64,000 nt of DNA from JANRKB01 sp033763695 (GCA_033763695.1 JANRKB010000043.1:62001-126000), one strand, 5' to 3'; shown: positions 1 to 8,785, counted from the first letter of the stretch. Notes: a model not told the origin generated them from the letters alone. Program-made: numbers and translations.

Positions 1-649
1 TCAGCGCATACTCGCCGCGGATCGGATGGTGCAATCCCGCGGTCGCCTTGAAGGGCACATCGGCGAGCACGCACGCGTTCATGAACGCGGCCACATGCTC
101 GGGGCTTGGAATCGCTTCGGGCGTGACGCCGCCGGTGCGGATCTTCGCGGCACACGCGTTGCCCGCCATCGCCGCGATGAACCCGCGCGGATCAACACCC
201 GCCGGCACCTCGAGGAACGGATAGATCTCATCAGGCACGGTGTCGAGAATGTCGTCCGCCTCGTCGGGCGAAGTCAGCTTGATCTCGATGGCGTCGACCA
301 GCGCCAGTCCATTCACTTCCTGATCATGGTGCTCGTTGAACTTGCGGATGATGTCCAGATCGTCGGGCGTCTCCACCAGCGCGGAGATATGCCACGGCTC
401 GGTGACGTCGGCGTGCTCGCGATAGCCGCTGGTCGCGTTCGTGCCCGGCATGAGCACGCTGGCGCACTGCGAGAGTTCCTTGAGCCGTGCCGCGGGGCAC
501 ACGAACCGGCAGAGCATCCATTCATGCTCGCCGACGCGGGCGCGTGCGTACGCCTCGACGGCGTGCTGCATCGACAGCTTCGCGGGCGGGAACAGCCCCG
601 CGTAATCGATCAGGCCGGACAAGAGCGTGGTCAGGCTGCGGGTGGGCAT
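1..649 (-). CDS. Conserved protein of unknown function, 3' end outside window
   Basis: The reading frame is open from the ATG at 649-647 to the window edge (216 codons), so the C-terminus is missing. The protein starts MPTRSLTTLLSGLIDYAGLF and contains DYAGLFPPA near the N-terminus and FKATAGLHHPIRGEY near the cut end. I recall this pair of motifs from a conserved family of uncharacterised proteins of planctomycetes and other bacteria, but I know no function. No signal peptide or membrane segment is visible. There is no Shine-Dalgarno; the box TACCAT lies 6 nt upstream of the ATG, which suggests a leaderless mRNA. It is divergent from the acetyltransferase at 717, with only 67 bp between the two starts. 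The reading frame is certain from its composition; the function is unknown. Confidence 0.75.
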   Translation of the reverse strand, partial: MPTRSLTTLLSGLIDYAGLFPPAKLSMQHAVEAYARARVGEHEWMLCRFVCPAARLKELSQCASVLMPGTNATSGYREHADVTEPWHISALVETPDDLDIIRKFNEHHDQEVNGLALVDAIEIKLTSPDEADDILDTVPDEIYPFLEVPAGVDPRGFIAAMAGNACAAKIRTGGVTPEAIPSPEHVAAFMNACVLADVPFKATAGLHHPIRGEYAL

Positions 650-655
650 GCCACG

Positions 656-661
656 ATGGTA
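656..661 (-). promoter_or_regulatory. -10-like box (TACCAT) 6 nt before start
   Basis: TACCAT on the minus strand ends 6 nt before the ATG of the partial gene, with no Shine-Dalgarno in between. No convincing -35 element is seen. It is one of the TANNNT boxes discussed under the leaderless-start finding. Confidence 0.4.
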
Positions 662-704
662 GTTCGCCGCCGCCCCGAGGCATGTGCGCCTGCCGATCTT
701 CATC

Positions 705-710
705 TACGCT
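705..710 (+). promoter_or_regulatory. -10-like box (TACGCT) 6 nt before start
   Basis: TACGCT followed by 6 nt and the ATG at 717. A transcript starting about 7 nt after this box would begin at the start codon. No -35 match is visible. Confidence 0.45.
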
Positions 711-716
711 TGTTGC

Positions 717-1934
717 ATGTCACACGTCGTCTACGGCCGCGCGTCCCGCCCGGAACTCATCGAGGCGTACATCCGCCAAGTCTCCCAGGTCTTCTCTTGG
801 GATGAGCCGATCGTCCGCGAATGGGTGGGCCAGCACGGCAGCGACAATATTCGTCTCGTGACGCTCGATGGTGACGCCGCGGGCGGCCTCACACTCATGC
901 CCATGGGCACGTTCCTCGCGGGCTCGCGCGTTTCGCTCACCGGCATCGCGGTGGTCGTGGTCCCGGCCGAGCATCGCGGGCGCGGCATCGGCACCACGCT
1001 CATGCGCGACGCCATGCGCGAGATTCACCTGCGCGGCGACGCGCTCGCCGGACTCTACCCGGCCACGCTCCCGGTCTATCGCAACGCCGGATTCGAGCAC
1101 GCGGGCGTGCGCTACGGCGTCACGCTCCCGATCCAAGGCCTCCGTCTGCGCGATGAGGCCGCACTCAAGCGCGAGATGAACACGCTCACGCTCGAGCCCT
1201 TCACCGCCGCCCGCCAACCAGAACTCGAAGCGTTCTATCGCTCGCTCGCCCCCCACCACCACGGCTTCCTCGACCGCCCCGACTCGATCTGGCAGGCCAA
1301 GACCCATCGCATCCGCGGCGAGCCGACCCGCGGCTTCCTCGTTCGGCACGCGGGCGCGATCGAGGGCTATTTCTTCTTCATGCAAAAGCGCGAGGGCGCC
1401 AACCCGTTCGACATCGTCTTCTCTGATGTGCTCTTCAGCACGCCGCGCGCCGGGCGGCGCATCGCCGCGTACATCGCGGACCACTGGTCGATCGCGCGCG
1501 AGGCCCGCTTCCTCGGTTCGCCGATGCATCCGCTCTTCTCCATGTTCGCCGAGCGTTCCGAGCGTGCGACGCTGCAGGACAAATGGATGCTCCGCATCGT
1601 CAACGTCAAGGCGGCGCTCGAACAACGCGGCTATCCCTCAGGGCTCTCGACGCGCTTCGCGCTCGACATCACCGACCCACTGCTGGAGAGCAACGCGGGG
1701 CTGTGGGAAGTCCACATCGAACGCGGCCGCGCATCGACGCACAAGACCTCGACGACGATTCTGCCGACGCTCAAGCTCGACATCGGGGCGCTCGCGCCGC
1801 TCTATTCGGGCTACCAGTCGCCGCTCACGCTTCGTGCCGCGGGATTGCTGCCGGCGGGTGCCAATGCGGATGCTCTGCGGGTGGTGCACGACGCGTTTGC
1901 CGCCGAGATGCCGTGGCTGCAGGAGATCTATTGA
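717..1934 (+). CDS. Eis-like GNAT N-acetyltransferase
   Basis: A 405-residue protein with the architecture of the Eis family: an N-terminal GNAT acetyltransferase domain, a second GNAT-like domain and a C-terminal sterol-carrier-like domain. The acetyl-CoA pyrophosphate loop is visible at residues 86-92 (HRGRGIG), followed by a segment ending VYRNAGFEHAG that is typical of the first domain. Eis proteins acetylate amines, including aminoglycosides; whether this one does cannot be read from the sequence. The frame is open 33 nt further upstream, but I prefer ATG 717 because TACGCT lies 6 nt before it and because the Eis fold needs no extra N-terminus. It is cytoplasmic, with no signal peptide. 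It is divergent from the partial gene at 649 and stops 10 nt before the converging DUF4870 gene. Confidence 0.88.
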   Translation: MSHVVYGRASRPELIEAYIRQVSQVFSWDEPIVREWVGQHGSDNIRLVTLDGDAAGGLTLMPMGTFLAGSRVSLTGIAVVVVPAEHRGRGIGTTLMRDAMREIHLRGDALAGLYPATLPVYRNAGFEHAGVRYGVTLPIQGLRLRDEAALKREMNTLTLEPFTAARQPELEAFYRSLAPHHHGFLDRPDSIWQAKTHRIRGEPTRGFLVRHAGAIEGYFFFMQKREGANPFDIVFSDVLFSTPRAGRRIAAYIADHWSIAREARFLGSPMHPLFSMFAERSERATLQDKWMLRIVNVKAALEQRGYPSGLSTRFALDITDPLLESNAGLWEVHIERGRASTHKTSTTILPTLKLDIGALAPLYSGYQSPLTLRAAGLLPAGANADALRVVHDAFAAEMPWLQEIY

Positions 1935-1944
1935 ACGCGCTCGC

Positions 1945-2385
1945 TCACTTCACAAATCGCAGGCACATCGGATAGCGATAGAACTGCCCCTTGTGGGCGG
2001 CGACCGCGGCCATGATCATGCCCACGATGCCCAGCACCCACACCGCGACGCTGAGCGCGATGCCAATGCCGCACGCGAAGATGAGCGGCACGCTCGCGAG
2101 GGCGTAAATGAGCAGCGAGATCTGAAAGTTGACGGCTTCCTTGCCGTGATCGTCCACAAAGTGCGACTGATCGCGCTTGATGAGCCACATGACCAGCGCG
2201 GGAATGACCGGCACGGCAAAGTGCACCAGCAGCAACGTCAGATGGATGAACAGCGCATACGTCCGCTCCCACTCCGCCGAAGGCGTTGAAGCGGCAGGGG
2301 TCGGTGTCACGGGCGGCGTCTGTGGCGACGCCGGCTCGCTCGGATTTTGGTTGGGCTGGCGTGAATCGGCTGGCTGATCGGACAC
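1945..2385 (-). CDS. DUF4870 membrane protein
   Basis: About 146 residues with a Pro/Ser/Thr-rich N-terminal tail of roughly 45 residues, then a Tic20-like hydrophobic domain. The motif HFVDDHGKEAVNFQ, in a loop between membrane segments, is the hallmark of DUF4870, and it is followed by two or three further membrane spans. The function of this family is not established. The frame stays open to 2640, but the upstream part is Arg/Cys-rich and unlike a real N-terminus. I place the start at the GTG at 2385, giving MSDQPADSRQ; no clear Shine-Dalgarno supports it, so the start is uncertain. The 3' end converges on the acetyltransferase gene with a gap of 10 bp. Confidence 0.8.
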   Translation of the reverse strand: MSDQPADSRQPNQNPSEPASPQTPPVTPTPAASTPSAEWERTYALFIHLTLLLVHFAVPVIPALVMWLIKRDQSHFVDDHGKEAVNFQISLLIYALASVPLIFACGIGIALSVAVWVLGIVGMIMAAVAAHKGQFYRYPMCLRFVK

Positions 2386-2503
2386 GTCTGGGTACCCCAC
2401 GCACGACGGCCCGAGGAGACGCGGCCCGCGTGAGCCTGCTCCGCGACGCCGTCGTGGCTTCTTTCGGGAATCGCACCCGCAGTTTCGCCGCTTTGGCGCG
2501 GGC

Positions 2504-2528
2504 GTGCAAGCCCGGCATCGGGTTGCAC
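2504..2528. other. Hairpin in the divergent intergenic region 2386-2832
   Basis: GTGCAA-(G)-CCCG-gcat-CGGG-TTGCAC forms a 10-bp stem with one bulge. It lies in the 447-bp gap between the DUF4870 start and the metalloprotease start. Apart from this hairpin, the promoter-like sequence at 2597-2626 and a GCGGCC/GGCCGC stem at 2706-2724 in the presumed leader, I see no gene or known RNA family in the gap. Confidence 0.35.
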
Positions 2529-2596
2529 TTGCGCTATTGCGAACTCGGCGCACCTTGGCCCGGACGGTCCAAGAACACCTGTTGGTGAGTTTTTCC

Positions 2597-2626
2597 TTGC
2601 AGGGAAACACCCCAGCGCGATAGTCT
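2597..2626 (+). promoter_or_regulatory. Possible promoter for the metalloprotease gene
   Basis: TTGCAG at 2597-2602 is separated by 18 bp from TAGTCT at 2621-2626. It would give a leader of about 200 nt before the ATG at 2833. Both hexamers are imperfect, so this is tentative. Confidence 0.35.
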
Positions 2627-2832
2627 GCCCGACGCGGCATTGTCGAACCCTTGCCCGCGTGTTTTGTCGTGTGAGACCCGCGTTTGCGGTTGATGTGTTG
2701 AACGTGCGGCCTCTCCGGGGCCGCGTGCAGCCGTTTTGAGTCTGCCGATTGTCAGTTCCGCCTCGAGCGCCGATGGATCGGCTTTGGGGGGCGACGCTCG
2801 ACCCTCGGCACGAGTAGAGAGGAATCGAGCTG

Positions 2833-5800
2833 ATGAATCCGATCCGTCGTTCGTTGTCGCTGCTGGTGATTTCCGGCGCGGCACTGGGGCTGTGTCAGGT
2901 CGCGTTGGCGCAGCAAGCCGCGACGACCTCCATCAAGGCCGCCACACCCGGCGTCGCCGCGTACTCGTGGAAGGCGATGAGCAACATCGAGGCGCTGGGC
3001 CTTTCGAACGACTCAGCCGACGGCGTGTGGTCGGAAGTGAAGAACGTGCCGCAGGCTCTGAAGGCGAGCGATGAGTGGGTTCGTCCGGCGATCTATCGCG
3101 TCTTCGCGATCGACGATCAGGCGTTCCAGAACGTCGTGCGCAACGCGCCGATGGAGTTCACGCCTGAGGCTGAGAAGGCTCCGGTGGTCTTCACGGTTCC
3201 CATGCCCGACGGCTCGTATCAGCGCTTCAACATCGTCGAGAACCAGATCATGGAGCCCGGCCTGGCCGCCCAGTTCCCGACGTTCAAGACATACCAAGGC
3301 GTCGGCATTGATGATCCGTCGGCCATCATCCGCCTTTCGTGGACGGAACTGGGCTTCGCAGGCCAGATCCAGTCGCCCAACGGCTGGGCCTACATCGATC
3401 CGTACAGCAAGGGCAACACCAGCGTCTACTCGGTGTACTGGAAGCGTGACAACGTCCGCGGCGTCGGCGCATTCATGTGCTACACCGAATCGCCCAAGCT
3501 CGACATCGATGTAAGCAAGCTCCCGCCCGCCAGCGGCACCATCGGCAACTCCAACGCATCCGGCGACGGCGCGGCCAACGGCGGCGGCGGCTACGGCCCG
3601 CGTGCCCTTGTCAGCCTTCAGACCTATCGCCTCGCCGTCGCCGCCACCGGCGAATACACCGCCAACTTCGGCGGCACGCAGTCGGGCGGCCAGGCCGCGA
3701 TCGTCACGATGATGAATCGCATCAACGGCGTGTACGAGGCCGAAGTCGCGATCCGCATGACGCTGGTCGCCAACAACCAGAACATTGTCTACACCAACGC
3801 CGCGACCGATCCGTTCAGCACTGGTGCCGCTGGAACCAGCACGATGCTGAACCAGAACCAGTCAACGATCGATTCGGTCATCGGCAGCACCAACTACGAC
3901 ATCGGCCACAACGTCTCGACCGGCTCGGGCGGCGTTGCTCAGCTCGGCGTCGTCTGCACCGCCGGAAGCAAGGCCAAGGGCTCGACCGGCCTCACGCCGC
4001 CCACCGGCGACTCCTTCTGGATCGACTACGTCGCCCACGAAATGGGCCACCAGTGGGGCGGCAACCACACATTCAACGGCGTGAACGGCTCATGCGCCGG
4101 CGGCAACCGCAACGCCAGCACCGCCTACGAGGTCGGCTCCGGCAGCACCATCCAGGCTTACGCAGGCATCTGCGGCACGAACGACAACCTTCAGGCCAAC
4201 TCGGACGCCTACTTCCACTTCCAGTCGATCGCTGAGATCTCGGCACACAATGCCAGCCGCTCGTGCAAGGTCACGACGGTCACCACCAACAACGCACCCA
4301 CGATCACGGTGCCCAACTATTCGACGCTGACGATTCCGATCAGCACGCCCTTCGAACTCGCGGCCACCGGCAACGACATCGACGGCCATGCGCTGACTTA
4401 CTGCTGGGAAGAGCGTGACCTCGGCGCCGCTCAGGCCGCCACACCCGGGACCGACAACGGCACCAGCCCGATCTTCCGCTCCTTCACGGGCACGTCGACG
4501 GGCAAGCGCCTGTTCCCGCAGCTTTCTGCCGCTTTGACCGGTGCGACGCCCGGCATCGGCGAGAAGTATCCGACGACCTCGCGCACACTTAAGTGGCGCT
4601 GCACCGTCCGCGACAACAGGGCGGGCGGCGGCGGCACGGCGTTCGGTGACACCCAGTTCAACACAACGACCACCGCTGGTCCCTTCACCGTCACCAGCCA
4701 GACCTCGCCCACAACGTGGACCGGCCTTTCGACGCAGACCATCACATGGAACGTCGCCAACACGACGGCGTCACCGGTGAACTGCGCCAACGTCGCGATT
4801 CTCTTCTCCACCGACAACGGCGTGACCTTCCCCTACACGCTCGTCTCCAGCACGCCCAACGACGGCAGCCAGACGATCATCGTTCCCAACGTCGCCACCA
4901 ACACCGGCCGCATCAAGGTCGCCGCGGTCGGCAACATCTTCCTCAACTTCAATCGCGGCGCGATCCGCATCAACGCCGTGACGGGCCCGGCCGACCCGAC
5001 CGGCACCACCGCCACGCCCAACCCGGTGTGCGCGGGCAGCAACGTCACGCTCTCGGCCACCGTTGGCGCGGGCGAGACGGTTGACTGGTTCACCGGCGGC
5101 TGCGGCACGACGCTCGTCGGCAGCGGCACGTCGCTCGTGATCCCGGCTCCGGCCTCTCCGACGACCTACTTCAGCCGCGCTCGCAACACCACCAGTGGCC
5201 TGACGAGCACGAACTGCGGCAGCGTCACGGTCGGCATCTCTGCCCTCGCAACCGATCCGACGAGCGTCACGCTCAGCCGTTCTTCGGTGTGCGCGGGTGA
5301 CACCGGCACCATCACGCTCACCGCCGTCGGCGGCTCGGGCACCCAAGTGCAGTGGTTCTCCGGCGGCTGCGGCGGCGCGGCATTGGGCACCGGCACGTCA
5401 ATCGTCGTTGCGGCTCCCACCTCCACCACCACCTACTACGCACGCTGGACCAACTCCTGCGGCAACAGCAACTGCGCCAGCAACACCGTCACTGTCAATC
5501 CGCTCCCCTCCGCCCCGACCAGCGCCTCTGTCGATCGCGCCGACCTCTGCGGCAACGACACCGGCACCATCACGCTCACCGCCACCGGCGGCTCGGGCGC
5601 GACGCTCAACTGGTACACGAGTTCGTGCGGCGGCACGCTCGTTGGCTCGGGCTCGCCCCTCACCATCGCCGCTCCCACCGCTTCCACCACCTACTACGCC
5701 CGCTGGTCCAACGCGTGCGGCGACAGCTCCTGCCAGAGCGTCGACGTCACGGTGACCACGGCTGACTTCAACGGCGACGGCTTCATCGACTTCACTGACT

Positions 5801-5919
5801 TCGACGCCTTCGTTGCCGCGTTCGAGGCTGGTGATCTCGCCGCCGACTTCAACCGCGACGGCTTCATCGACTTCACCGACTTCGATGCGTTCGTCGCATC
5901 CTTCGAGATCGGCTGCTGA
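2833..5919 (+). CDS. Secreted reprolysin-like zinc metalloprotease with Ig-like repeats and dockerin-like tail
   Basis: A 1028-residue exported protease. A signal peptide ends near residue 27 (ALA-QQA), followed by a propeptide-like region of about 200 residues. The catalytic zinc site is the extended metzincin-type motif HEMGHQWGGNH at residues 402-412: His402, His406 and His412 bind zinc and Glu403 is the base. After a PKD-like region there are three tandem Ig-like modules of about 85 residues starting near 728, 812 and 898; each contains the sequence type CAG(D/S)...ITLTA...W(F/Y). The last 52 residues, from 977, hold two EF-hand-like loops (DFNGDGFID and DFNRDGFID) and end in Gly-Cys, like the dockerin-type anchors of Phycisphaerae. 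It probably degrades extracellular protein and is held at the surface by its tail. The start is supported by AGAGAGGAA 9 nt upstream. A strong terminator follows. Confidence 0.93.
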   Translation: MNPIRRSLSLLVISGAALGLCQVALAQQAATTSIKAATPGVAAYSWKAMSNIEALGLSNDSADGVWSEVKNVPQALKASDEWVRPAIYRVFAIDDQAFQNVVRNAPMEFTPEAEKAPVVFTVPMPDGSYQRFNIVENQIMEPGLAAQFPTFKTYQGVGIDDPSAIIRLSWTELGFAGQIQSPNGWAYIDPYSKGNTSVYSVYWKRDNVRGVGAFMCYTESPKLDIDVSKLPPASGTIGNSNASGDGAANGGGGYGPRALVSLQTYRLAVAATGEYTANFGGTQSGGQAAIVTMMNRINGVYEAEVAIRMTLVANNQNIVYTNAATDPFSTGAAGTSTMLNQNQSTIDSVIGSTNYDIGHNVSTGSGGVAQLGVVCTAGSKAKGSTGLTPPTGDSFWIDYVAHEMGHQWGGNHTFNGVNGSCAGGNRNASTAYEVGSGSTIQAYAGICGTNDNLQANSDAYFHFQSIAEISAHNASRSCKVTTVTTNNAPTITVPNYSTLTIPISTPFELAATGNDIDGHALTYCWEERDLGAAQAATPGTDNGTSPIFRSFTGTSTGKRLFPQLSAALTGATPGIGEKYPTTSRTLKWRCTVRDNRAGGGGTAFGDTQFNTTTTAGPFTVTSQTSPTTWTGLSTQTITWNVANTTASPVNCANVAILFSTDNGVTFPYTLVSSTPNDGSQTIIVPNVATNTGRIKVAAVGNIFLNFNRGAIRINAVTGPADPTGTTATPNPVCAGSNVTLSATVGAGETVDWFTGGCGTTLVGSGTSLVIPAPASPTTYFSRARNTTSGLTSTNCGSVTVGISALATDPTSVTLSRSSVCAGDTGTITLTAVGGSGTQVQWFSGGCGGAALGTGTSIVVAAPTSTTTYYARWTNSCGNSNCASNTVTVNPLPSAPTSASVDRADLCGNDTGTITLTATGGSGATLNWYTSSCGGTLVGSGSPLTIAAPTASTTYYARWSNACGDSSCQSVDVTVTTADFNGDGFIDFTDFDAFVAAFEAGDLAADFNRDGFIDFTDFDAFVASFEIGC

Positions 5920-5991
5920 GCAAGCCGGAAGTGAATGGGCCTGGCATGCCAGGGTGACCTGAACAGGCCCGTGATCAGATCAACGTACGAG

Positions 5992-6024
5992 CACGCCGCG
6001 AGCAATCGCGGCGTGTTTGTTTTC
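5992..6024 (+). terminator. Rho-independent terminator of the metalloprotease gene
   Basis: A perfect 10-bp stem CACGCCGCGA/TCGCGGCGTG (5992-6001 and 6006-6015) with a GCAA tetraloop is followed by TTTGTTTT. On the minus strand there is no T-run, so it serves the plus-strand gene only. Confidence 0.92.
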
Positions 6025-6060
6025 AGGCAGAGGTGTTCCGCAGGCCGCGCTGGCAACGCA

Positions 6061-7281
6061 TCACGCCGCGTGTCGTGTCGCACGCACCGGCTGCTGCTGC
6101 AGGGCCTTGACACACGCGTCGAGTTCGCGCGGCAAGATGGCGTGCAGGCCGTACTTCTCGCGGACGACGCCCGCCGCACGCGAACCCATGAGGTCGCGCC
6201 ACTCGGCGTCCTGCATCAGCGCGCCGATGGCGTGGGCAAAGGCTTCGGGCGTCGGATCAACGCGCAGGCCTGTCGCGCCGTGTTCAACCGATCGACTCAG
6301 GCCCGGCGTGTCGGCGACGATGACCGGCGCGCCAGCCGCCATCGCTTCAAGCACGGCACGCGGCAGACCTTCGAGTTCGGATGTATGCGCCGAGATCGTG
6401 CATGAACCGAGACGATCGAGCAGACGCTCGTGGCCCGGGTGCGGCTCAAAGACGGCATTGACGCCCAGTTCGCGAGCGAGCGCGACGAGCGTGCCCTTGA
6501 GCGGACCATCGCCGAGGATGATGAGTCGAGCTCGCGACTTGTCGGGCTCTTCGAGCATCGACATCGCGCGAATTAGGATGTCGAGTCGCTTGCGCGGGAT
6601 GAGCGGGCCGACGAAGAGCACGGTGGCCTCGTCGCGCTGGGCCGCGGCATTGATGTCGGGCTTGGGTGAGACGTGCGTGGGCACGACGACACCTTGCGCG
6701 GAGTCCACGCCGTAGCGCCAGCAGAGATCTTCGACCATTTGCTGGCTTGTGCCGCAGACGGCGTCGGCGTGCTTGCAGAGGCGTGCTTCGGCGCGGGCGG
6801 CGGCGCGGGCCTGGGCGCTGGCGTTGCCAAACTCCCACGCCATGAAGCGCGACCACGGATAGCCGCCGCGGGCGATGAGCGCGACGCGCATACCGCGGCC
6901 GCGCAGGGCGCGGGTCGCGCTGATCGCGACATCGCCGGCTTCGAGTTGATGCGTCTTGACGATAGCCGAATGCATGCCGACGCAGAGTTCGCACAGGCGC
7001 GAGATCTTGGCGGCGTCCCACTCGGTGGCCGAGCGGGCGGAGGTGTTGCAGACGACCTCGATGCGCGAGGCGTGTTCGGCGGTGTGGGCGGCAGCGAGTT
7101 CGGCCGCGATGGCCGTGTCATCGGCCTTGCCGTCGGTGACGAGGATGAGGCGGCCGAAGTGTTCGACGAGTCGATCGAGCAGTGCCCACTCGGGCTGAAG
7201 AATGCCGTAGTCATCGAGTCGGCGCAGCGACAGCCCGGGCGGGAAAACCAGCACCAGAGCATCGGCGATGCGAGGGACCAT
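6061..7281 (-). CDS. GT4-type glycosyltransferase
   Basis: A 406-residue GT-B fold glycosyltransferase. The C-terminal half carries the donor-nucleotide region VLFVGPLIPRKRLD, then LIILGDGPLKGTL, and the EX7E motif at Glu304/Glu312 within SELEGLPRAVLEAM; this is typical of retaining enzymes of family GT4. The N-terminal acceptor domain is less conserved, so the acceptor (cell-surface polysaccharide, lipid or protein) cannot be assigned. No membrane segment is seen, so it would act at the cytoplasmic face. I used the ATG at 7281. There is no Shine-Dalgarno and no TANNNT box close by, so the start is only moderately secure. The 239-bp gap upstream holds an inverted repeat GGTCTT...AAGACC but no gene. 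It is monocistronic in this window. Confidence 0.9.
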   Translation of the reverse strand: MVPRIADALVLVFPPGLSLRRLDDYGILQPEWALLDRLVEHFGRLILVTDGKADDTAIAAELAAAHTAEHASRIEVVCNTSARSATEWDAAKISRLCELCVGMHSAIVKTHQLEAGDVAISATRALRGRGMRVALIARGGYPWSRFMAWEFGNASAQARAAARAEARLCKHADAVCGTSQQMVEDLCWRYGVDSAQGVVVPTHVSPKPDINAAAQRDEATVLFVGPLIPRKRLDILIRAMSMLEEPDKSRARLIILGDGPLKGTLVALARELGVNAVFEPHPGHERLLDRLGSCTISAHTSELEGLPRAVLEAMAAGAPVIVADTPGLSRSVEHGATGLRVDPTPEAFAHAIGALMQDAEWRDLMGSRAAGVVREKYGLHAILPRELDACVKALQQQPVRATRHAA

Positions 7282-7520
7282 GCGGTGTGCCGCTGTTGCC
7301 GCGGCGTGGCGAAGCAGGTCGAGACACGAAGGACACGTCAGGTCTGAATCTGCACAAGGACTCCGTCAGCCGACGCGATGGATCGCGGACGGCCTTGGGT
7401 CTTATCGGCGGAGGAAGACCGGAAATGAAGCGCAAGCGGGAGAGAGGGGGACCACTCCAGGGGAGAGCCCTGCATGAAACACCCGTGTCTTGTTCGCGTT
7501 CGGGGTGCTGTTTGCCGCAC

Positions 7521-7763
7521 TCACGTCAGCAAGCGCGTCGCGATGAACTGCACGAAGATGTAGATGCCCAGGCCCAGGCCAGCGATGCCCAGGATGATCT
7601 GGAGCGTCATGCCCAGCACGGCTTTCCAGTATGTGCTCAGGTCATGCACGCGCACGGCTTTGTAGGCCATCGCCACGCCCAGCGCCATCGGGATCAGCAG
7701 CACGAACCACCACGCGTCGAGCGGCAGCGGATCGAGGAACGGTCGCCACGCGAGGGTGGTCAT
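7521..7763 (-). CDS. Small two-span membrane protein
   Basis: An 80-residue protein with two hydrophobic segments, WWFVLLIPMALGVAMAY and a longer one covering about residues 50-75. The linker VRVHDLSTYWKAVLGMTL resembles small planctomycete membrane proteins of unknown role. Its ATG overlaps the stop codon of the upstream gene by 4 bp (ATGA), so the two are translated from one mRNA and probably act together. I do not recognise a function. Confidence 0.72.
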   Translation of the reverse strand: MTTLAWRPFLDPLPLDAWWFVLLIPMALGVAMAYKAVRVHDLSTYWKAVLGMTLQIILGIAGLGLGIYIFVQFIATRLLT

Positions 7764-8377
7764 GCGGCACCTCCGGCGGAGGCCGCGGCGACGCGGGTGC
7801 GGCGGAAGACCGTGGGGAATGCCGCGTCGATGATGACGATCAGGTTGAGCATGCCCGCGACGGTGCCAAAGAGCGTGCCGAGCTCGTTCATCTTGCCGAC
7901 GCCCTTGACGTTCGGCACGTTCATCAGCGGCTTGCCCGTGCTGTCCAGGGGCGAGATCTTGGGAATCGCCGGGGTGAAGAAGCCCGTGGCGTCATCCCGC
8001 ACCTCGCCGGGCTGTGCCGAGCGCAGCTGCTTGGTGATGGGGTCGATGACCTTGAAGTGCTTCTGATGCAGAGCGTCGGTGGCGAAGGCGACCGGGCCGA
8101 CGAGGGCTTGGCCGATGAACCACAGGCCGTCCTCGCGGCTGTCGACGCAGTCGATGCCGCCGACGAGCAAACCGCCGAAGAACAGACCGAGAACTCCGGC
8201 CCCGGCGTAGAGGCCGCGCTTGGCTTCGCCCCGGGCGGCATGCCCAAGACCGGGTAGCGCGAGTGCGGCCAGCCCGGCGAGCGGATGAAACCCTGTTTCA
8301 GCGATCGTCACTTCGGTGCCGGGCTCGTCATGCGCTGACGGGGCGGGCGAAGCGGGAGTTGTGGTCGTATCAGACAT
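7760..8377 (-). CDS. Membrane protein resembling the planctomycete DUF6677 family
   Basis: A 205-residue protein. After a 30-residue Ser/Pro/Thr-rich tail comes GFHPLAGLAALALPGLGHAARGEAKRGLYAG, with the PGLGH-x(n)-GE-x(2)-RGL pattern I associate with DUF6677 of planctomycetes. Further hydrophobic stretches follow near residues 55-75 and 165-185. The function is not known; the motif resembles that of small TM2-like membrane proteins. It heads a two-gene operon with the 80-residue protein downstream (4-bp overlap). No Shine-Dalgarno precedes the ATG. Confidence 0.75.
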   Translation of the reverse strand: MSDTTTTPASPAPSAHDEPGTEVTIAETGFHPLAGLAALALPGLGHAARGEAKRGLYAGAGVLGLFFGGLLVGGIDCVDSREDGLWFIGQALVGPVAFATDALHQKHFKVIDPITKQLRSAQPGEVRDDATGFFTPAIPKISPLDSTGKPLMNVPNVKGVGKMNELGTLFGTVAGMLNLIVIIDAAFPTVFRRTRVAAASAGGAA

Positions 8378-8473
8378 AAAGGAGCGGCATAGTCAGCGGA
8401 AAGCCAGCAGCAGTGGAGGCAGCATCGGCACTCCCGCCCGCGCTGGGAGAGAAAAGCCTCACCAAAAGCACCG

Positions 8474-8489
8474 TCCCGAGCGTTCGGGA
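8474..8489. other. Short perfect hairpin
   Basis: TCCCGA-gcgt-TCGGGA, a 6-bp stem immediately upstream of the promoter at 8499. It has no T-run of its own and may simply separate the two divergent units. Confidence 0.35.
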
Positions 8490-8498
8490 AATCTCCGT

Positions 8499-8526
8499 TT
8501 GACACCGGACGATGACTCTGTACTGT
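8499..8526 (+). promoter_or_regulatory. Possible sigma70 promoter with perfect -35
   Basis: TTGACA at 8499-8504, a 16-bp spacer, then TACTGT at 8521-8526. The next gene starts at 8907, so the transcript would have a leader of roughly 375 nt or be a separate small RNA. The 529-bp gap 8378-8906 otherwise holds a 13-bp tandem repeat (8747-8785), an inverted repeat (8804-8827) and no supported gene. Confidence 0.45.
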
Positions 8527-8746
8527 ACCGCCTGTTGCCCGGTTCGAACGCCCGCGCCCGGCCGCCCGATTCGACTCCGCCAAGACTGCGCAGAGTTGTG
8601 AACTGGCAGATGACGCGGGGGGTTGACCGGGGAACAATGCGCCCCCTCGGGACACACCGGTGCGGCTTCGCGGCCGACACCCGTGCGACGCGACGACCAG
8701 CGCTCGATGCTTCGGACTCGGTGTTGGTGTTGGGAGCGTTGGTGTT

Positions 8747-8785
8747 GGAGTTTCGGTTTGGAGTTTCGGTTTGGAGTTTTGGTTT
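8747..8785 (+). repeat. 13-bp tandem repeat, three copies
   Basis: GGAGTTTCGGTTT at 8747-8759 and 8760-8772, with a third copy GGAGTTTTGGTTT at 8773-8785 differing by one base. The G/T-rich strand continues upstream as degenerate GTGTTGG units. It is non-coding and lies in the presumed leader of the acidic protein gene. Confidence 0.85.

Noticed and set aside
2440..2545. tRNA-like T-arm on the minus strand (GGGTGCGATTCCC)
   Set aside because: TGCGATT is not the normal TTCGANN loop, and no acceptor, D-arm or anticodon stem could be folded around it.
5992..6024. Bidirectional terminator also serving the glycosyltransferase gene
   Set aside because: No T-run follows the stem on the minus strand.
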